A stretch of DNA of 41,247 nt from Helicobacter anseris (GCF_003364335.1 NZ_NXLX01000014.1:1-41247); one strand, 5' to 3'. Positions 27,915 through 36,661 are shown, numbered from the stretch's first letter. A program made the numbers and translations. Notes: generated by a model not told the origin, from the letters alone.

Positions 27915-27933
27915 CAAAAACCTCTTGTAGTTT

Positions 27934-28350
27934 TTATTTGGCTACCAAAACAGGAATAGGAGAAGAATTTACAAAGCTATTTTGATGTGAGTTAAATATG
28001 CGATGCAATAAAGAAGATTCGCTAGCACCAATAATAAGTAAATCATAATTATCTGCAATTTCTAAAACCACATCAATAGGATTTCCTGTCTTGAGTATTT
28101 TTTCACAAGTAATGCCCTTTTGTTCAAAGTCTTTTGCAAAAGATTCTAAAAGAATGTGTGATTGTTGCATTTCATCATCTTGGATAGCTCCGTAATCTAC
28201 CATTCCACTTTCTGCATAAACTAAAGAATCTGGTAAAACATGCAAAAGAGTAAGTTGTATATCTTCTTGATTCCCAAAAAGATGAATAATAGTATTGATT
28301 GCCTGCTTGCATTCTTGTGTATCGCTTACTCCAAATAATAGCTTTTTCAT
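27934..28350 (-). CDS. Universal stress protein (UspA family)
   Basis: The 138-aa cytosolic protein fits the UspA fold: MKKLLFGVSDTQECKQAIN at the first strand, LTLLHVLPDS, then DLLIIGAS and PIPVLVAK at the end. The usual ATP-binding pattern G-x2-G-x9-G-S/T is not intact (GASE, then IFNSHQNS), so it may be a non-ATP-binding type. A good ribosome site (AAGGAT) precedes the ATG, and the outer-membrane protein gene follows within 20 bp. Confidence 0.88.
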   Translation of the reverse strand: MKKLLFGVSDTQECKQAINTIIHLFGNQEDIQLTLLHVLPDSLVYAESGMVDYGAIQDDEMQQSHILLESFAKDFEQKGITCEKILKTGNPIDVVLEIADNYDLLIIGASESSLLHRIFNSHQNSFVNSSPIPVLVAK

Positions 28351-28409
28351 TGCAATCCTTTTTAGAAGTATTGTAATTGTATCAGAAAATCAAGAAGTTG
28401 ATTATAAAG

Positions 28410-29606
28410 TTATTTTGTAGTAAAACTCATCATATAAAGGAGAATATCAATCTCTTGGTTTTTGTGAATTTGTGTAAATTTTTCATCAAAGATTGCAAAG
28501 CTATTGCATTCTTGAAAAACACTAATGGCACTTGGGCTATATTTCCCGTTTTTATGAGGTGTAAAAATACCCCGATGATAGTTACCTAGAATGATATTAG
28601 AGCGATTGTTTTTAAAGTTGAGTTCTTCTTGGCATTTTGCTTTAAGCATTAAAGGATAAAATGCATTTGCATTACAGAGCCTTTGTAGGGTAGGGATGAC
28701 TAGAGCCAAGAGATTGAGTATGGCGCTTAGAGGATTTCCAGGCAGGCAAAAGAAATAGCATTGATTAAGCTTTGCCACCATAATGGGTTTTCCAGGTTTG
28801 AGATTGATTTTATGATAATAAATATTTGCTTGATGTTTTAATAGGATTTTTTCTAGTAAATCTGCATCACCAACACTTGCACCACCACTTGTGATAAGAA
28901 TCTGATACTTTTTTGAAGCAGTTAAAATTTTTTCTTCTAAGCTTTCATTGTCTTTTAAAATACCTAGATATTGATAATGGTGATTATATTGCTTGAGAAT
29001 TGCGCAAATACTTGGCGCATTGATATTATAAATTTGATGAGATAGTGCATCTTCACCCACTTCTTTTATTTCATCACCACTTGAAAATACGCCAATCAGT
29101 GGTTTTTGATAAACACAAATTTTGTTATAACCTTGGGAGGCTAAAAGTCCTATATCTCTAAAATCTAAAACTTGCCCTTTTTTTGCAAGTAGCATTCCTT
29201 CTTGTTTTTCTTCACCTTTTTTGCGAATATTTGCCCCTTGGTGCAATTCTTTCTGAATGCTTAAAATCCCATCTTGTAGGCTTGTAATTTCAAAAGGTGC
29301 TATGGCATTTGCATTTTTTGGAAGCATTGCTCCAGTCATTATGCGTATAGCCTCATTATCTTGTAGGGTAATATTTGAGGCATCTTGACCTGCTAGGATT
29401 GTGCGTGTTACTTTTGGATTTTTGTAAGCAAGATTTATTGCATATCCATCCATTGCGGAATTATCAAACATTGGCAATGCTCTTTTGATATAAATATCTT
29501 GTGCTAAAATATATCCTTGTGCTTCAAAAATATCTATTTCTTGTGTATCTAAAGTAAGTTTTGGTAGATTAAAATTGATATCCAAAGCTTCCTGCAAACT
29601 AATCAT
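28410..29606 (-). CDS. moeA: Molybdopterin molybdenumtransferase
   Basis: The 398-aa cytosolic enzyme inserts molybdenum into adenylated molybdopterin. MoeA motifs are MFDNSAMDGYAI (46-57), the MoCF-binding loop SGGASVGDADLLEKIL, and PGKPIMV/LPGNPLSAIL. Length and domain order are normal. AGGAGG is an excellent ribosome site, 9 bp after fliR. The moeA-fliR adjacency is also found in H. pylori (HP0172-HP0173, recalled). It implies molybdoenzymes elsewhere in the genome. Confidence 0.95.
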   Translation of the reverse strand: MISLQEALDINFNLPKLTLDTQEIDIFEAQGYILAQDIYIKRALPMFDNSAMDGYAINLAYKNPKVTRTILAGQDASNITLQDNEAIRIMTGAMLPKNANAIAPFEITSLQDGILSIQKELHQGANIRKKGEEKQEGMLLAKKGQVLDFRDIGLLASQGYNKICVYQKPLIGVFSSGDEIKEVGEDALSHQIYNINAPSICAILKQYNHHYQYLGILKDNESLEEKILTASKKYQILITSGGASVGDADLLEKILLKHQANIYYHKINLKPGKPIMVAKLNQCYFFCLPGNPLSAILNLLALVIPTLQRLCNANAFYPLMLKAKCQEELNFKNNRSNIILGNYHRGIFTPHKNGKYSPSAISVFQECNSFAIFDEKFTQIHKNQEIDILLYMMSFTTK

Positions 29607-29615
29607 ACAAGCCTC

Positions 29616-30380
29616 CTAAAATATTTTTTCCAAAAGTTCAAATCCTAAATTTAAATGATACTTGAAATTATGCATAATTGATGGAATAATGACAATAATT
29701 ACAGCAATAGCAAGAGCTATTTTTACAGGAAAACCGATTGCAAGCAAGTTGAATTGAGGATGGGTTTTCATAATCATTCCAAAAATAATATCTGTAAGCA
29801 GTATCATTCCAAGAATGGGGAATGCCATTGCAAAACCGATACTAAAAAGATTGGCAAAATTATAAACAATCACTTCAAATAAATTATGATTTGCTCCAAA
29901 ATGCCCTAGTGGTATTTCAGAGAGACTTTGTGCTACAAAAGAAAAAATAAGATGATGAAAGTTGGTTTGCAGAGCAATGAGTAGGGCTAACATCATCAAC
30001 ACTTGTCCTACTATAGGTTTTTGCGATCCTGTAGCTGGATCATATGCACTAGCCATTGTAAGCCCCATAGAAAAGCTTATGCTATCTCCTGCAAAAGCAA
30101 TGGTAGAAAAAATAATCTGCAATACCAAAGAAGCCAAAAAGCCAAATAATAGCTCCATAGCACCAGCAAGTAGAAAATCTACAATTCCTAGTTCAAGAGA
30201 AGTTGGTGGCAAGGTATAAAAAAATAAAACACTCATAAAAAAAGCAAGAGCACCACGCAAGGAAACAGGAATAAGACCAGAATCAAAAAATGGAAAAAAT
30301 GCAAAAATTCCTGCAAATCTCAATAAAAGCAAAAAAAAAGCCTGTGTTTTGCTCTCTGTAAGTAGGGCAAGAAATTCCAT
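29616..30380 (-). CDS. fliR: Flagellar type III export protein FliR
   Basis: The 254-aa polytopic protein is part of the export gate core with FliP and FliQ. It has about six hydrophobic segments, with FliR features SLRGALAFFMSVLFF, AGDSISFSMGLTMASAYDP and IFGMIMKTHPQFNLLAIGFPVKI. Its ATG overlaps the stop of the HD protein gene by one base. It shows that the organism is flagellated or descends from flagellated ancestors. Confidence 0.95.
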   Translation of the reverse strand: MEFLALLTESKTQAFFLLLLRFAGIFAFFPFFDSGLIPVSLRGALAFFMSVLFFYTLPPTSLELGIVDFLLAGAMELLFGFLASLVLQIIFSTIAFAGDSISFSMGLTMASAYDPATGSQKPIVGQVLMMLALLIALQTNFHHLIFSFVAQSLSEIPLGHFGANHNLFEVIVYNFANLFSIGFAMAFPILGMILLTDIIFGMIMKTHPQFNLLAIGFPVKIALAIAVIIVIIPSIMHNFKYHLNLGFELLEKIF

Positions 30381-31576
30381 TATATAAAATCCCTAAAAAT
30401 CGCACCAATATCAACATTTCTAATTTGGATATTCTTGCATTTTTCATAAATGTTATCTGCACCATCGATAAGCTCATTTGAAGAGATTCCATGAGCGATA
30501 GAAATTTTTGCTTCCAAAAATGCACTTAACAAATCACAAACCTTCAAGAATTCTCCATAAATAGGGGAGTATTCATCACTATCATAATGTTCTAGAAGTT
30601 CTTTTGCATTTGCGCTTTTTGTAAAACATTCAATCTTATAGCGATTGCTAAATTCATTTTGTGTGAAATATTTGATATCTTCTGCGATATTATCAGGCAC
30701 AATCTTTAAGATCTTTTGTGTTACCGCTTCTTCTTCTATGAGTTTGATTTGTTCATCAAGACCTCTTACGCTTCTTTTGATAGGCGAGATAATATCCCTT
30801 GTAAGTATTTCTGGTAAGTCGTGAAATAATCCACATAAAAAGTGGTTGATACGCATTTGTTTGCAAGTATGGATATCATAACTTAAAAGATAGCCACAAA
30901 TTGCAACAATAAGAGTATGCCCTAAAACACTTGTTGGGGGAACTCTTGGAGTTTGGCTCCAGCGTTTTTGGAATCGCAATTGACCAAACATCGTAATAAG
31001 CTCTTTATAGTCATTAAAGAGGATAATCTTTTGGATACCGCTTAGATGGTAATGGCTTTCTACTTCTTTATCAATGATATTTTTAATATTTTGCACATCA
31101 TACATAAAAGGTGCAAAATGATAAATGATGTCAAATTCCCATTTAGAAGCATAAAAATGCGCAGCCTTTAGGATTTGATTCTCAATGCAATTTGGTGGAT
31201 TTTTTAGATATTGTTTCATATCTTCAAAAAAAGGATATGCCTTTAAGTCTTCTTGCATATCATTGATGACAAAATCAGCAAGCTGATTGCGATAAGTTTT
31301 TTGTAGGGTATAAAATACTGGTGGTTTGATATCTGTCAAAACTACTCGTGCAAAAAACTCAAAACAAAAATATTCAATGAGTTTTTCCCAATCAATTTGT
31401 ATATTTCTTTCTTTCTCTTCGATTTTTGCAAGAATATATGCAATAACAATCTTATGTGCTTGTTTATCTAGCTCTACAAATTCTACTGGAGTGGCTTGAT
31501 CATTCCATCTTCTAATAGAAGCTGCAATAAAAATTTTTCTTAAAAGTGAAGTATTGAGATTGGGTTTTTTTAACAC
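30380..31576 (-). CDS. HD-domain phosphohydrolase with internally duplicated YfbR-like domain
   Basis: The 398-aa cytosolic protein has a complete HD domain in its second half: R205-W206, H220, the paired H252-D253 in LFHDLPE, and D261 in TRDIISPIK, resembling YfbR-type 5'-deoxynucleotidases. The first half repeats the layout (R23-W24, H41, then FFARVVLTDIKPPV at 74-87) but has A76-R77 where HD should be, so it looks like a dead copy. The substrate is unknown, with nucleotides likely from family. It lies between rny, also an HD protein, and fliR. Confidence 0.82.
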   Translation of the reverse strand: MLKKPNLNTSLLRKIFIAASIRRWNDQATPVEFVELDKQAHKIVIAYILAKIEEKERNIQIDWEKLIEYFCFEFFARVVLTDIKPPVFYTLQKTYRNQLADFVINDMQEDLKAYPFFEDMKQYLKNPPNCIENQILKAAHFYASKWEFDIIYHFAPFMYDVQNIKNIIDKEVESHYHLSGIQKIILFNDYKELITMFGQLRFQKRWSQTPRVPPTSVLGHTLIVAICGYLLSYDIHTCKQMRINHFLCGLFHDLPEILTRDIISPIKRSVRGLDEQIKLIEEEAVTQKILKIVPDNIAEDIKYFTQNEFSNRYKIECFTKSANAKELLEHYDSDEYSPIYGEFLKVCDLLSAFLEAKISIAHGISSNELIDGADNIYEKCKNIQIRNVDIGAIFRDFI

Positions 31577-31590
31577 TTTATATCCTCCTT

Positions 31591-33159
31591 TTATTTTGCA
31601 AACTCAACAGCTCGTGTTTCTCTAATGACATTAACTTTAATTTCACTTGGATAATGCAAGTTTTGTTCAATTTCACTTGCAATTTCTTTTGCAAGGACAA
31701 TTGCCCCTTCATCATCTATTATATCTGCTCTTACAATGACACGCACTTCTCTCCCTGCACTAATTGCATAAGCTTGCTTTACGCCAAGCTTTTCAGAAGC
31801 AATTTTTTCAATATCCTGCATACGATTTAAGAAGTTTTCTAATACCTCTCTCCTTGCTCCAGGTCTCCCCGCACTAATTGCATCAGCAGCACACACTACA
31901 CACGCCTCAATACTTACTGCCTCTTCATCTCCATGATGAGACATAATTGCATTGATAACAGCAGGAGGCTCATTGTAGCGTCTGCAAAGATCTGCACCTA
32001 AAGTAACATGATTGCCACCTTCTTGAGATAATACCTTGCCTATATCATGCAATAAGCCAGCACGACAAGCTAATTGCCCATTGCCACCAAGCTCTAGAGC
32101 CATAAACCTTGCAAGCTTGGCCACTTCAAGAGAATGTCCAAGTGCATTTTGTCCAAAACTTGCACGATATTTCAGCTTTCCAATCAAGCGTTGTAATTCT
32201 GGATGGATATCAGGCAAGCCCAATTCTAAGACAATTTTCTGCCCATCTTCAAATACTTGATTTTCCATTTCTTGCACAACTTTATGATAAGTTTCTTCAA
32301 TAGTAGCAGGTTGGATTCTGCCATCTTCTATGAGTTTTTCTAGTGTTTTTAATGCAATAGCTCTGCGATAGAGATTAAAATTACTTAGCACAATTATCCC
32401 AGGTGTATCATCAATAATCACATCTACACCTGTAATCATTTCAAAAGTTTTAATATTTCTACCCTCTTTGCCAATAATTTTTCCTTTAACTTCATCATTT
32501 GGTAAATGCACGACATTGATAAGTCTCTCTGAAGCAAATTCTCCTGCGTATTTTGATGTTGCTTGCGCGATGATATAATTTGCTTTCTTTTTTGCTTGTT
32601 CTAGTGCCTCGTGTTCATAACGCTTTATCATTCGTGCTTTTTGCAAACAAAGTTGCTCATCAATTTTTTTAAGCAAAATATCTTCAGCTTCTTTTTTTGT
32701 AAGTTGGGTATAGGAGCTAAGCGTTTCTATGAGTTCTTGAGAGTGTTTTTTGTATTCTTTAATGAGTTTTTCTTTTTCATTCTCTTGATGCAACATCTTA
32801 TTTTTTAAATCTTTGATTTTTTCTTTTTCAGATTCTATCCATAGTTTTTCTTGCTGATGTTTTTGGATAAGTTGATGTTCTTTTTCTTTAATAGCACATA
32901 ATTTTTCTTGATATTCTTGTGTAATGAGTGAAGTGCTTTCTTCATATTGTTGTTTAAGCTCTATTTCTTGCTCCTTGAGCTTAATGCTTTGGTTTTGCAA
33001 AAGGCTAGAGGCTTCAAATTCAATAGCCTTAGCTTTGGCTTTAGCTTGTTCTATAATGATTTGAGCATTGGAATAAAAAATTTTTTTGCTGATAAGATAG
33101 ACGATTCCTCCTACCAGAGAGCCACTTATTAGTGAGCTTACTGCAATATAAGTTATCAT
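31591..33159 (-). CDS. rny: Ribonuclease Y
   Basis: The 522-aa membrane-anchored endoribonuclease starts mRNA decay. It has an N-terminal membrane helix (about 3-25), a long Lys/Glu/Gln coiled coil (30-190), a KH domain with GKIIGKEGRN (226-235), and an HD domain with H342 and H371-D372 in GLLHDIGKV. I chose the ATG at 33159 because AAGGAAC is ideally spaced and the product then begins with the membrane helix as in relatives; the frame is open to 33216 upstream. This start lies inside the 5-FCL coding region, overlapping it by 119 bp. Confidence 0.95.
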   Translation of the reverse strand: MITYIAVSSLISGSLVGGIVYLISKKIFYSNAQIIIEQAKAKAKAIEFEASSLLQNQSIKLKEQEIELKQQYEESTSLITQEYQEKLCAIKEKEHQLIQKHQQEKLWIESEKEKIKDLKNKMLHQENEKEKLIKEYKKHSQELIETLSSYTQLTKKEAEDILLKKIDEQLCLQKARMIKRYEHEALEQAKKKANYIIAQATSKYAGEFASERLINVVHLPNDEVKGKIIGKEGRNIKTFEMITGVDVIIDDTPGIIVLSNFNLYRRAIALKTLEKLIEDGRIQPATIEETYHKVVQEMENQVFEDGQKIVLELGLPDIHPELQRLIGKLKYRASFGQNALGHSLEVAKLARFMALELGGNGQLACRAGLLHDIGKVLSQEGGNHVTLGADLCRRYNEPPAVINAIMSHHGDEEAVSIEACVVCAADAISAGRPGARREVLENFLNRMQDIEKIASEKLGVKQAYAISAGREVRVIVRADIIDDEGAIVLAKEIASEIEQNLHYPSEIKVNVIRETRAVEFAK

Positions 33160-33706
33160 TTTTGTTCCTTTTGATACCAATCTTTCCGCAAAAAAGAAAA
33201 TCCCCTTTAATGTCATAATTTTGCGTGAGAATTTCTTGGGAAAAATACAGATTTTTTGTTATAAAAATTATTTTTGGTTTTGCCTTAAGACTAGCAAAGA
33301 ATCTATCATACATTCCTTTGCCAAAGCCAATGCGTCTAAAAGTCCTATCAATTCCTAAAATAGGCACCAACATCGCATCAATTTTTGGAATCTTAAGAGC
33401 ATTATTGCATTCTAAAATTCCATATTTATTCTTTATTAAAGGCAATGAGAATTCTACTACATCAAAACTAATTCCTGTAATTTTTGGGACAAAAATCTTA
33501 TAGCCTTTGGCTTTAAGCTTGAAAATTAGTGGAAAAATATTTACCTCTAAATCCAATGGGCAATAAAGCAAAATATTCTTACATTTTAAATCCTTAAATA
33601 AGTCAAATAAGGCATTGTTGATCACTTGTTTTTCTATATGATAATTTTTGGATTGCTTAAGTAGCGAGGTCTTGCAAAATTTTCTAAAATTACTTTTAGT
33701 ATCCAT
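33041..33706 (-). CDS. 5-formyltetrahydrofolate cyclo-ligase family protein
   Basis: The 221-aa protein converts 5-formyl-THF to 5,10-methenyl-THF with ATP. Features are the basic N-terminus with the KNILLYCPLDLEVN strand, KIFVPKI, and the signature IGFGKGMYDRFF with the preceding VPILGIDRTFRRIG. The last ~39 residues are encoded inside rny in another frame and look unlike the family (GRRNRLSYQQKNFLFQ). The ancestral stop near the rny start appears to be missing. It diverges from the lipoprotein gene and heads the minus-strand cluster. Confidence 0.85.
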   Translation of the reverse strand: MDTKSNFRKFCKTSLLKQSKNYHIEKQVINNALFDLFKDLKCKNILLYCPLDLEVNIFPLIFKLKAKGYKIFVPKITGISFDVVEFSLPLIKNKYGILECNNALKIPKIDAMLVPILGIDRTFRRIGFGKGMYDRFFASLKAKPKIIFITKNLYFSQEILTQNYDIKGDFLFCGKIGIKRNKNDNLYCSKLTNKWLSGRRNRLSYQQKNFLFQCSNHYRTS

Positions 33707-33725
33707 TGTTATTTTTTTGTTTTTG

Positions 33726-33731
33726 TATAAT
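33726..33731 (+). promoter_or_regulatory. -10 element for the lipoprotein-ftsY-radA operon
   Basis: TATAAT within TTTTGTATAATTTTAAG lies 35 bp before the proposed TTG start at 33766 and 20 bp from the 5-FCL start. The upstream sequence is T-rich with no clear -35. Confidence 0.6.
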
Positions 33732-33765
33732 TTTAAGATTTTTTAGGCAAAAAAGGAATAAGTTT

Positions 33766-34296
33766 TTGAGATTTTTTAGTCTGTTGCTTTTATTTGTAGC
33801 TTTGATTTTTACAGGATGTGATCAAAAAAAACAAGAGGGAATCAAAAGATATGGATTTGTCAATCAAAATAATCAATATTTTGAAATTAGAAGCAATTTT
33901 TCCTCACTACAACTTTTTTTTGATAAAAAACCTATCAAAAAAAACATCTTACTCTTTTTTTTGGATATAGAAAATCCCTTATGTCTTGAATATTTTCAAG
34001 CATTAAAAAATTTACAAGAGATGTATGCAGATTTGCAGATTCTTGCTATTAGTATAAAAAAATTTACAAGAGAGCAGATGAGTAGTTTTATTTCTCAATA
34101 TCAGATAAATTTTTTGCTGCTAAACCCTCTAGATTCTAAAAATATTTTGCTAGATTTTTCAAAAAAAATAAATCCTGATGCTAGCCCTATTGCCCTACCT
34201 TTTTTGATTCTTTATCATCAAAATCAAAAAATGTATCAGTATTATCAAGGGGCAGTGCCTCAAGAAATGTTTATGTTTGATTTAAATAATTTATAA
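33766..34296 (+). CDS. Thioredoxin-fold (TlpA/redoxin-like) lipoprotein lacking CXXC
   Basis: I place the start at TTG 33766, preceded by AAGGAATAAG and downstream of a TATAAT. The frame is open farther upstream, but that would lie over the promoter. The 176-aa product begins with a lipoprotein signal ending in LIFTGC, so Cys would be lipidated and the protein anchored facing the periplasm. The rest resembles a thioredoxin fold (NILLFFLDIENPLCLEYFQAL, ILAISIKKF, a cis-Pro-like LPFLILY), but only one Cys remains at the active-site position. It is probably not a standard oxidoreductase. ftsY follows by 9 bp. Confidence 0.68.
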   Translation: MRFFSLLLLFVALIFTGCDQKKQEGIKRYGFVNQNNQYFEIRSNFSSLQLFFDKKPIKKNILLFFLDIENPLCLEYFQALKNLQEMYADLQILAISIKKFTREQMSSFISQYQINFLLLNPLDSKNILLDFSKKINPDASPIALPFLILYHQNQKMYQYYQGAVPQEMFMFDLNNL

Positions 34297-34305
34297 AGGA
34301 CAAAA

Positions 34306-35175
34306 ATGTTTGATTTTTTCAAAAAAACAAAACAAAATTTAAGCAATTTTCTAGGCACCAAAAAGCCAGAGATACAAAAAGATTTACTTGAGGAAGCATT
34401 GATAGAAGCAGATGTGGATTATGAAATCATTGAAATGCTTTTAGAGCACCTACCTCAAAAAATCTCTCGCAATCATCTTGAAGTAGGCTTGCAAAGATTT
34501 TTTAGAGGAGAGAGTTATTATGACAAAGTAGCACTTAAGCCCATTGATACAAAGCCCCTTGTAGAGCTTATCATAGGAGTGAATGGTGCGGGGAAAACTA
34601 CGACAATTGCAAAGCTTGCAAATCGCTATAAAAATCAAAACAAAAAAGTGCTTTTGGGAGCAGGAGATACTTTTAGAGCAGCAGCAATCGATCAGTTAAA
34701 AATTTGGAGTGAAAAGATTGGTGTGAGTATTGTTTCTACGCAATATGGAAGCGATCCTAGTGCATTGGCATTTGATGCAATCAGTGCTGGAATTGCAAGG
34801 AAAATGGATAATGTTATCATTGATACCGCAGGTAGATTGCACAATCAAACCAATCTAAAAAATGAGCTTTTAAAAATCACCAAAGTTTGCTCCAAAGCAC
34901 TGCAAGATCAGCCCTTTAGAAAGATTCTTATCCTTGATGGCACTCAAGGAAGCTCAAGTATCAATCAAGCAAAGATTTTTCACGAGATGTTACAAGTTGA
35001 TGGGGTGATTATCACAAAGCTAGATGGCACAAGTAAGGGAGGTGCTATTTTGAGTATCATTTATGCACTTAAACTCCCAATTATCGCTATTGGAGTGGGT
35101 GAAGGTGCGCAAGATTTGATAGATTTTGATGAAGATGGTTTTATCAAAGATTTCTTGGATTCTATTTTTGAATAA
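34306..35175 (+). CDS. ftsY: SRP receptor GTPase FtsY
   Basis: The 289-aa protein receives SRP-ribosome complexes at the inner membrane. It has a short N domain (1-80) and a G domain with [10 protein letters not shown] (91-100), DTAGRLHN (173-180) and [10 protein letters not shown] (237-246). The acidic A domain is absent, leaving only [16 protein letters not shown] as a possible membrane-binding helix; this is usual in the phylum. Its TAA overlaps the radA ATG by one base. Confidence 0.96.
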   Translation: MFDFFKKTKQNLSNFLGTKKPEIQKDLLEEALIEADVDYEIIEMLLEHLPQKISRNHLEVGLQRFFRGESYYDKVALKPIDTKPLVELIIGVNGAGKTTTIAKLANRYKNQNKKVLLGAGDTFRAAAIDQLKIWSEKIGVSIVSTQYGSDPSALAFDAISAGIARKMDNVIIDTAGRLHNQTNLKNELLKITKVCSKALQDQPFRKILILDGTQGSSSINQAKIFHEMLQVDGVIITKLDGTSKGGAILSIIYALKLPIIAIGVGEGAQDLIDFDEDGFIKDFLDSIFE

Positions 35176-36515
35176 TGGCAAAGAAAACTTCACTTTTTGA
35201 ATGCCAGCATTGTGGATACCAAAGCTCCAAATGGCTAGGAAAATGTAATAATTGTGGTTCTTGGGAAAGCTTTATTGAGCTTAAGGCAAGTCAGATACAA
35301 GACCTAAAAATTATTAGCGATACTTCTCATAACCCTCCTTTACCTATTACACAAGTAGCCTATGAAAATATAAAGCGTTTTAGCTCTACGCAAGAGGAGT
35401 TTGATATTGTGCTTGGAGGAGGGATTGTAAAGGGGGGATTATATCTTATAGGCGGAAGTCCAGGAGTGGGAAAATCTACGCTTTTATTAAAAGTTTCTGG
35501 AGGCTTAGCAAAAGAGGGGCATAATGTCTTGTATGTGAGTGGAGAGGAGAGTGCAGGGCAGATAAAAATGCGTGCAGATAGATTGCAGTGTGTGCATGAA
35601 AGATTGTTTCTATTAAATGAGATTGAATTAAACATCATCAAAACACATTTAGTAAGCAAGACATATAGTATTTGTATCATTGATTCTATACAAACGATTT
35701 ATAGCTCTCAGATACTCTCAGCAGCAGGTTCTGTATCTCAGGTGCGTGAAGTAACTTTTGAGCTAATGCGTATCGCAAAAGCTTATGGCATTGCTATTTT
35801 TATCATCGGACATATTACAAAAGAAGGAAGTATAGCAGGACCTAGGGTATTGGAGCATATGGTAGATTGTGTGCTATATTTTGAGGGAGATCCTAGTAAA
35901 GAGCTTAGAATCCTAAGAGGATTTAAAAATCGTTTTGGCACTACAAGTGATGTAGGAATTTTTGAGATGAAAAGTGATGGGCTTGTGAGTGCCAAAAATG
36001 CCTCCAAGCTCTTTTTTTCTAGCAAGACAAAGACATCAGGAAGTGCAATCACTGTGCTTTTAGAAGGAAGCAGAGCCTTGATACTTGAGATTCAAGCACT
36101 GGTGAGTGAAAGTAGTTTTGCAGCTCCTAAACGCTCAGCCACTGGTTTTGATACCAACCGCTTAAATATGCTTTTGGCACTTTTGGAAAAAAAGCTTGAG
36201 ATTCCACTCAATCGTTATGATGTTTTCATCAATGTAACAGGAGGGATTAAAATCACAGAAACAAGTGCAGATCTTGCAGTTATTGCCAGTATCCTTTCAA
36301 GTTTTAAGAATCGTCCATTAAATAGTGATGTGGCTTTTATTGGTGAGGTGAGTTTGATAGGAGATATCAGAGAAGTAAGTCAAATAGATATGCGTCTTAA
36401 AGAAATGGAAAACTATGGATTTAAAAATGCCATCTTATCTAAAAGACCAAAATCACAAACAAAAATCAAATGTTTTGAAGTCCCAGAAGTCTCTAAATTA
36501 CTTGATTGGATGTGA
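35175..36515 (+). CDS. radA: DNA repair protein RadA
   Basis: The 446-aa RecA-like branch-migration helicase has an N-terminal zinc finger (C10, C13, C24, C27), Walker A GGSPGVGKS (93-101), the RadA-specific KNRFG (251-255), and a Lon-like C-terminal domain. It ends at TGA 36513-36515, 5 bp before a C11 tract. It is the last gene of the lipoprotein-ftsY-radA operon; no standard terminator follows except the C11/G10 inverted pair. Confidence 0.97.
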   Translation: MAKKTSLFECQHCGYQSSKWLGKCNNCGSWESFIELKASQIQDLKIISDTSHNPPLPITQVAYENIKRFSSTQEEFDIVLGGGIVKGGLYLIGGSPGVGKSTLLLKVSGGLAKEGHNVLYVSGEESAGQIKMRADRLQCVHERLFLLNEIELNIIKTHLVSKTYSICIIDSIQTIYSSQILSAAGSVSQVREVTFELMRIAKAYGIAIFIIGHITKEGSIAGPRVLEHMVDCVLYFEGDPSKELRILRGFKNRFGTTSDVGIFEMKSDGLVSAKNASKLFFSSKTKTSGSAITVLLEGSRALILEIQALVSESSFAAPKRSATGFDTNRLNMLLALLEKKLEIPLNRYDVFINVTGGIKITETSADLAVIASILSSFKNRPLNSDVAFIGEVSLIGDIREVSQIDMRLKEMENYGFKNAILSKRPKSQTKIKCFEVPEVSKLLDWM

Positions 36516-36520
36516 TAGTA

Positions 36521-36531
36521 CCCCCCCCCCC
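36521..36531 (+). repeat. C11 homopolymer after radA
   Basis: Eleven C residues lie 5 bp after the radA stop. Read on the other strand, it is TAATGA-G11-TA, nearly the same as the G10 tract with its flanks in the autotransporter 5' end. Confidence 0.92.
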
Positions 36532-36574
36532 TCATTATTTGTCAATAACTATCAAAAAAAGCAATTTTTTAATA

Positions 36575-36580
36575 TATAAT
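36575..36580 (+). promoter_or_regulatory. -10 element for the autotransporter gene
   Basis: TATAAT in AATATATAATTTTTG lies 82 bp before the ATG, predicting a start site near 36587 and a 5' UTR of about 75 nt. T-rich sequence upstream replaces a -35 box. AAGGAG near 36648-36653 is the ribosome site. Confidence 0.6.
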
Positions 36581-36587
36581 TTTTGTC

Positions 36588-36627
36588 TTACTTTAAAAAT
36601 AAAGGGCTTAAATACTTTTTAAAGTAA
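36588..36627 (+). promoter_or_regulatory. 5' UTR stem-loop of the autotransporter mRNA
   Basis: TTACTTTAAAAA (36588-36599) and TTTTTAAAGTAA (36616-36627) are perfect 12-bp reverse complements around a 16-nt loop. The stem would begin at the predicted 5' end, a position where hairpins protect mRNA from decay. A 5' UTR stem-loop that raises mRNA stability is known for H. pylori vacA. No T-run follows, so a terminator is less likely. Confidence 0.65.
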
Positions 36628-36661
36628 TTAAAAATAAAATCTTAAAAAAGGAGTTCTTGTT

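Noticed and set aside
33160-33216. The longer N-terminus for RNase Y
   Set aside because: The added residues precede the membrane helix and have no start signal, while AAGGAAC lies right before the ATG at 33159.
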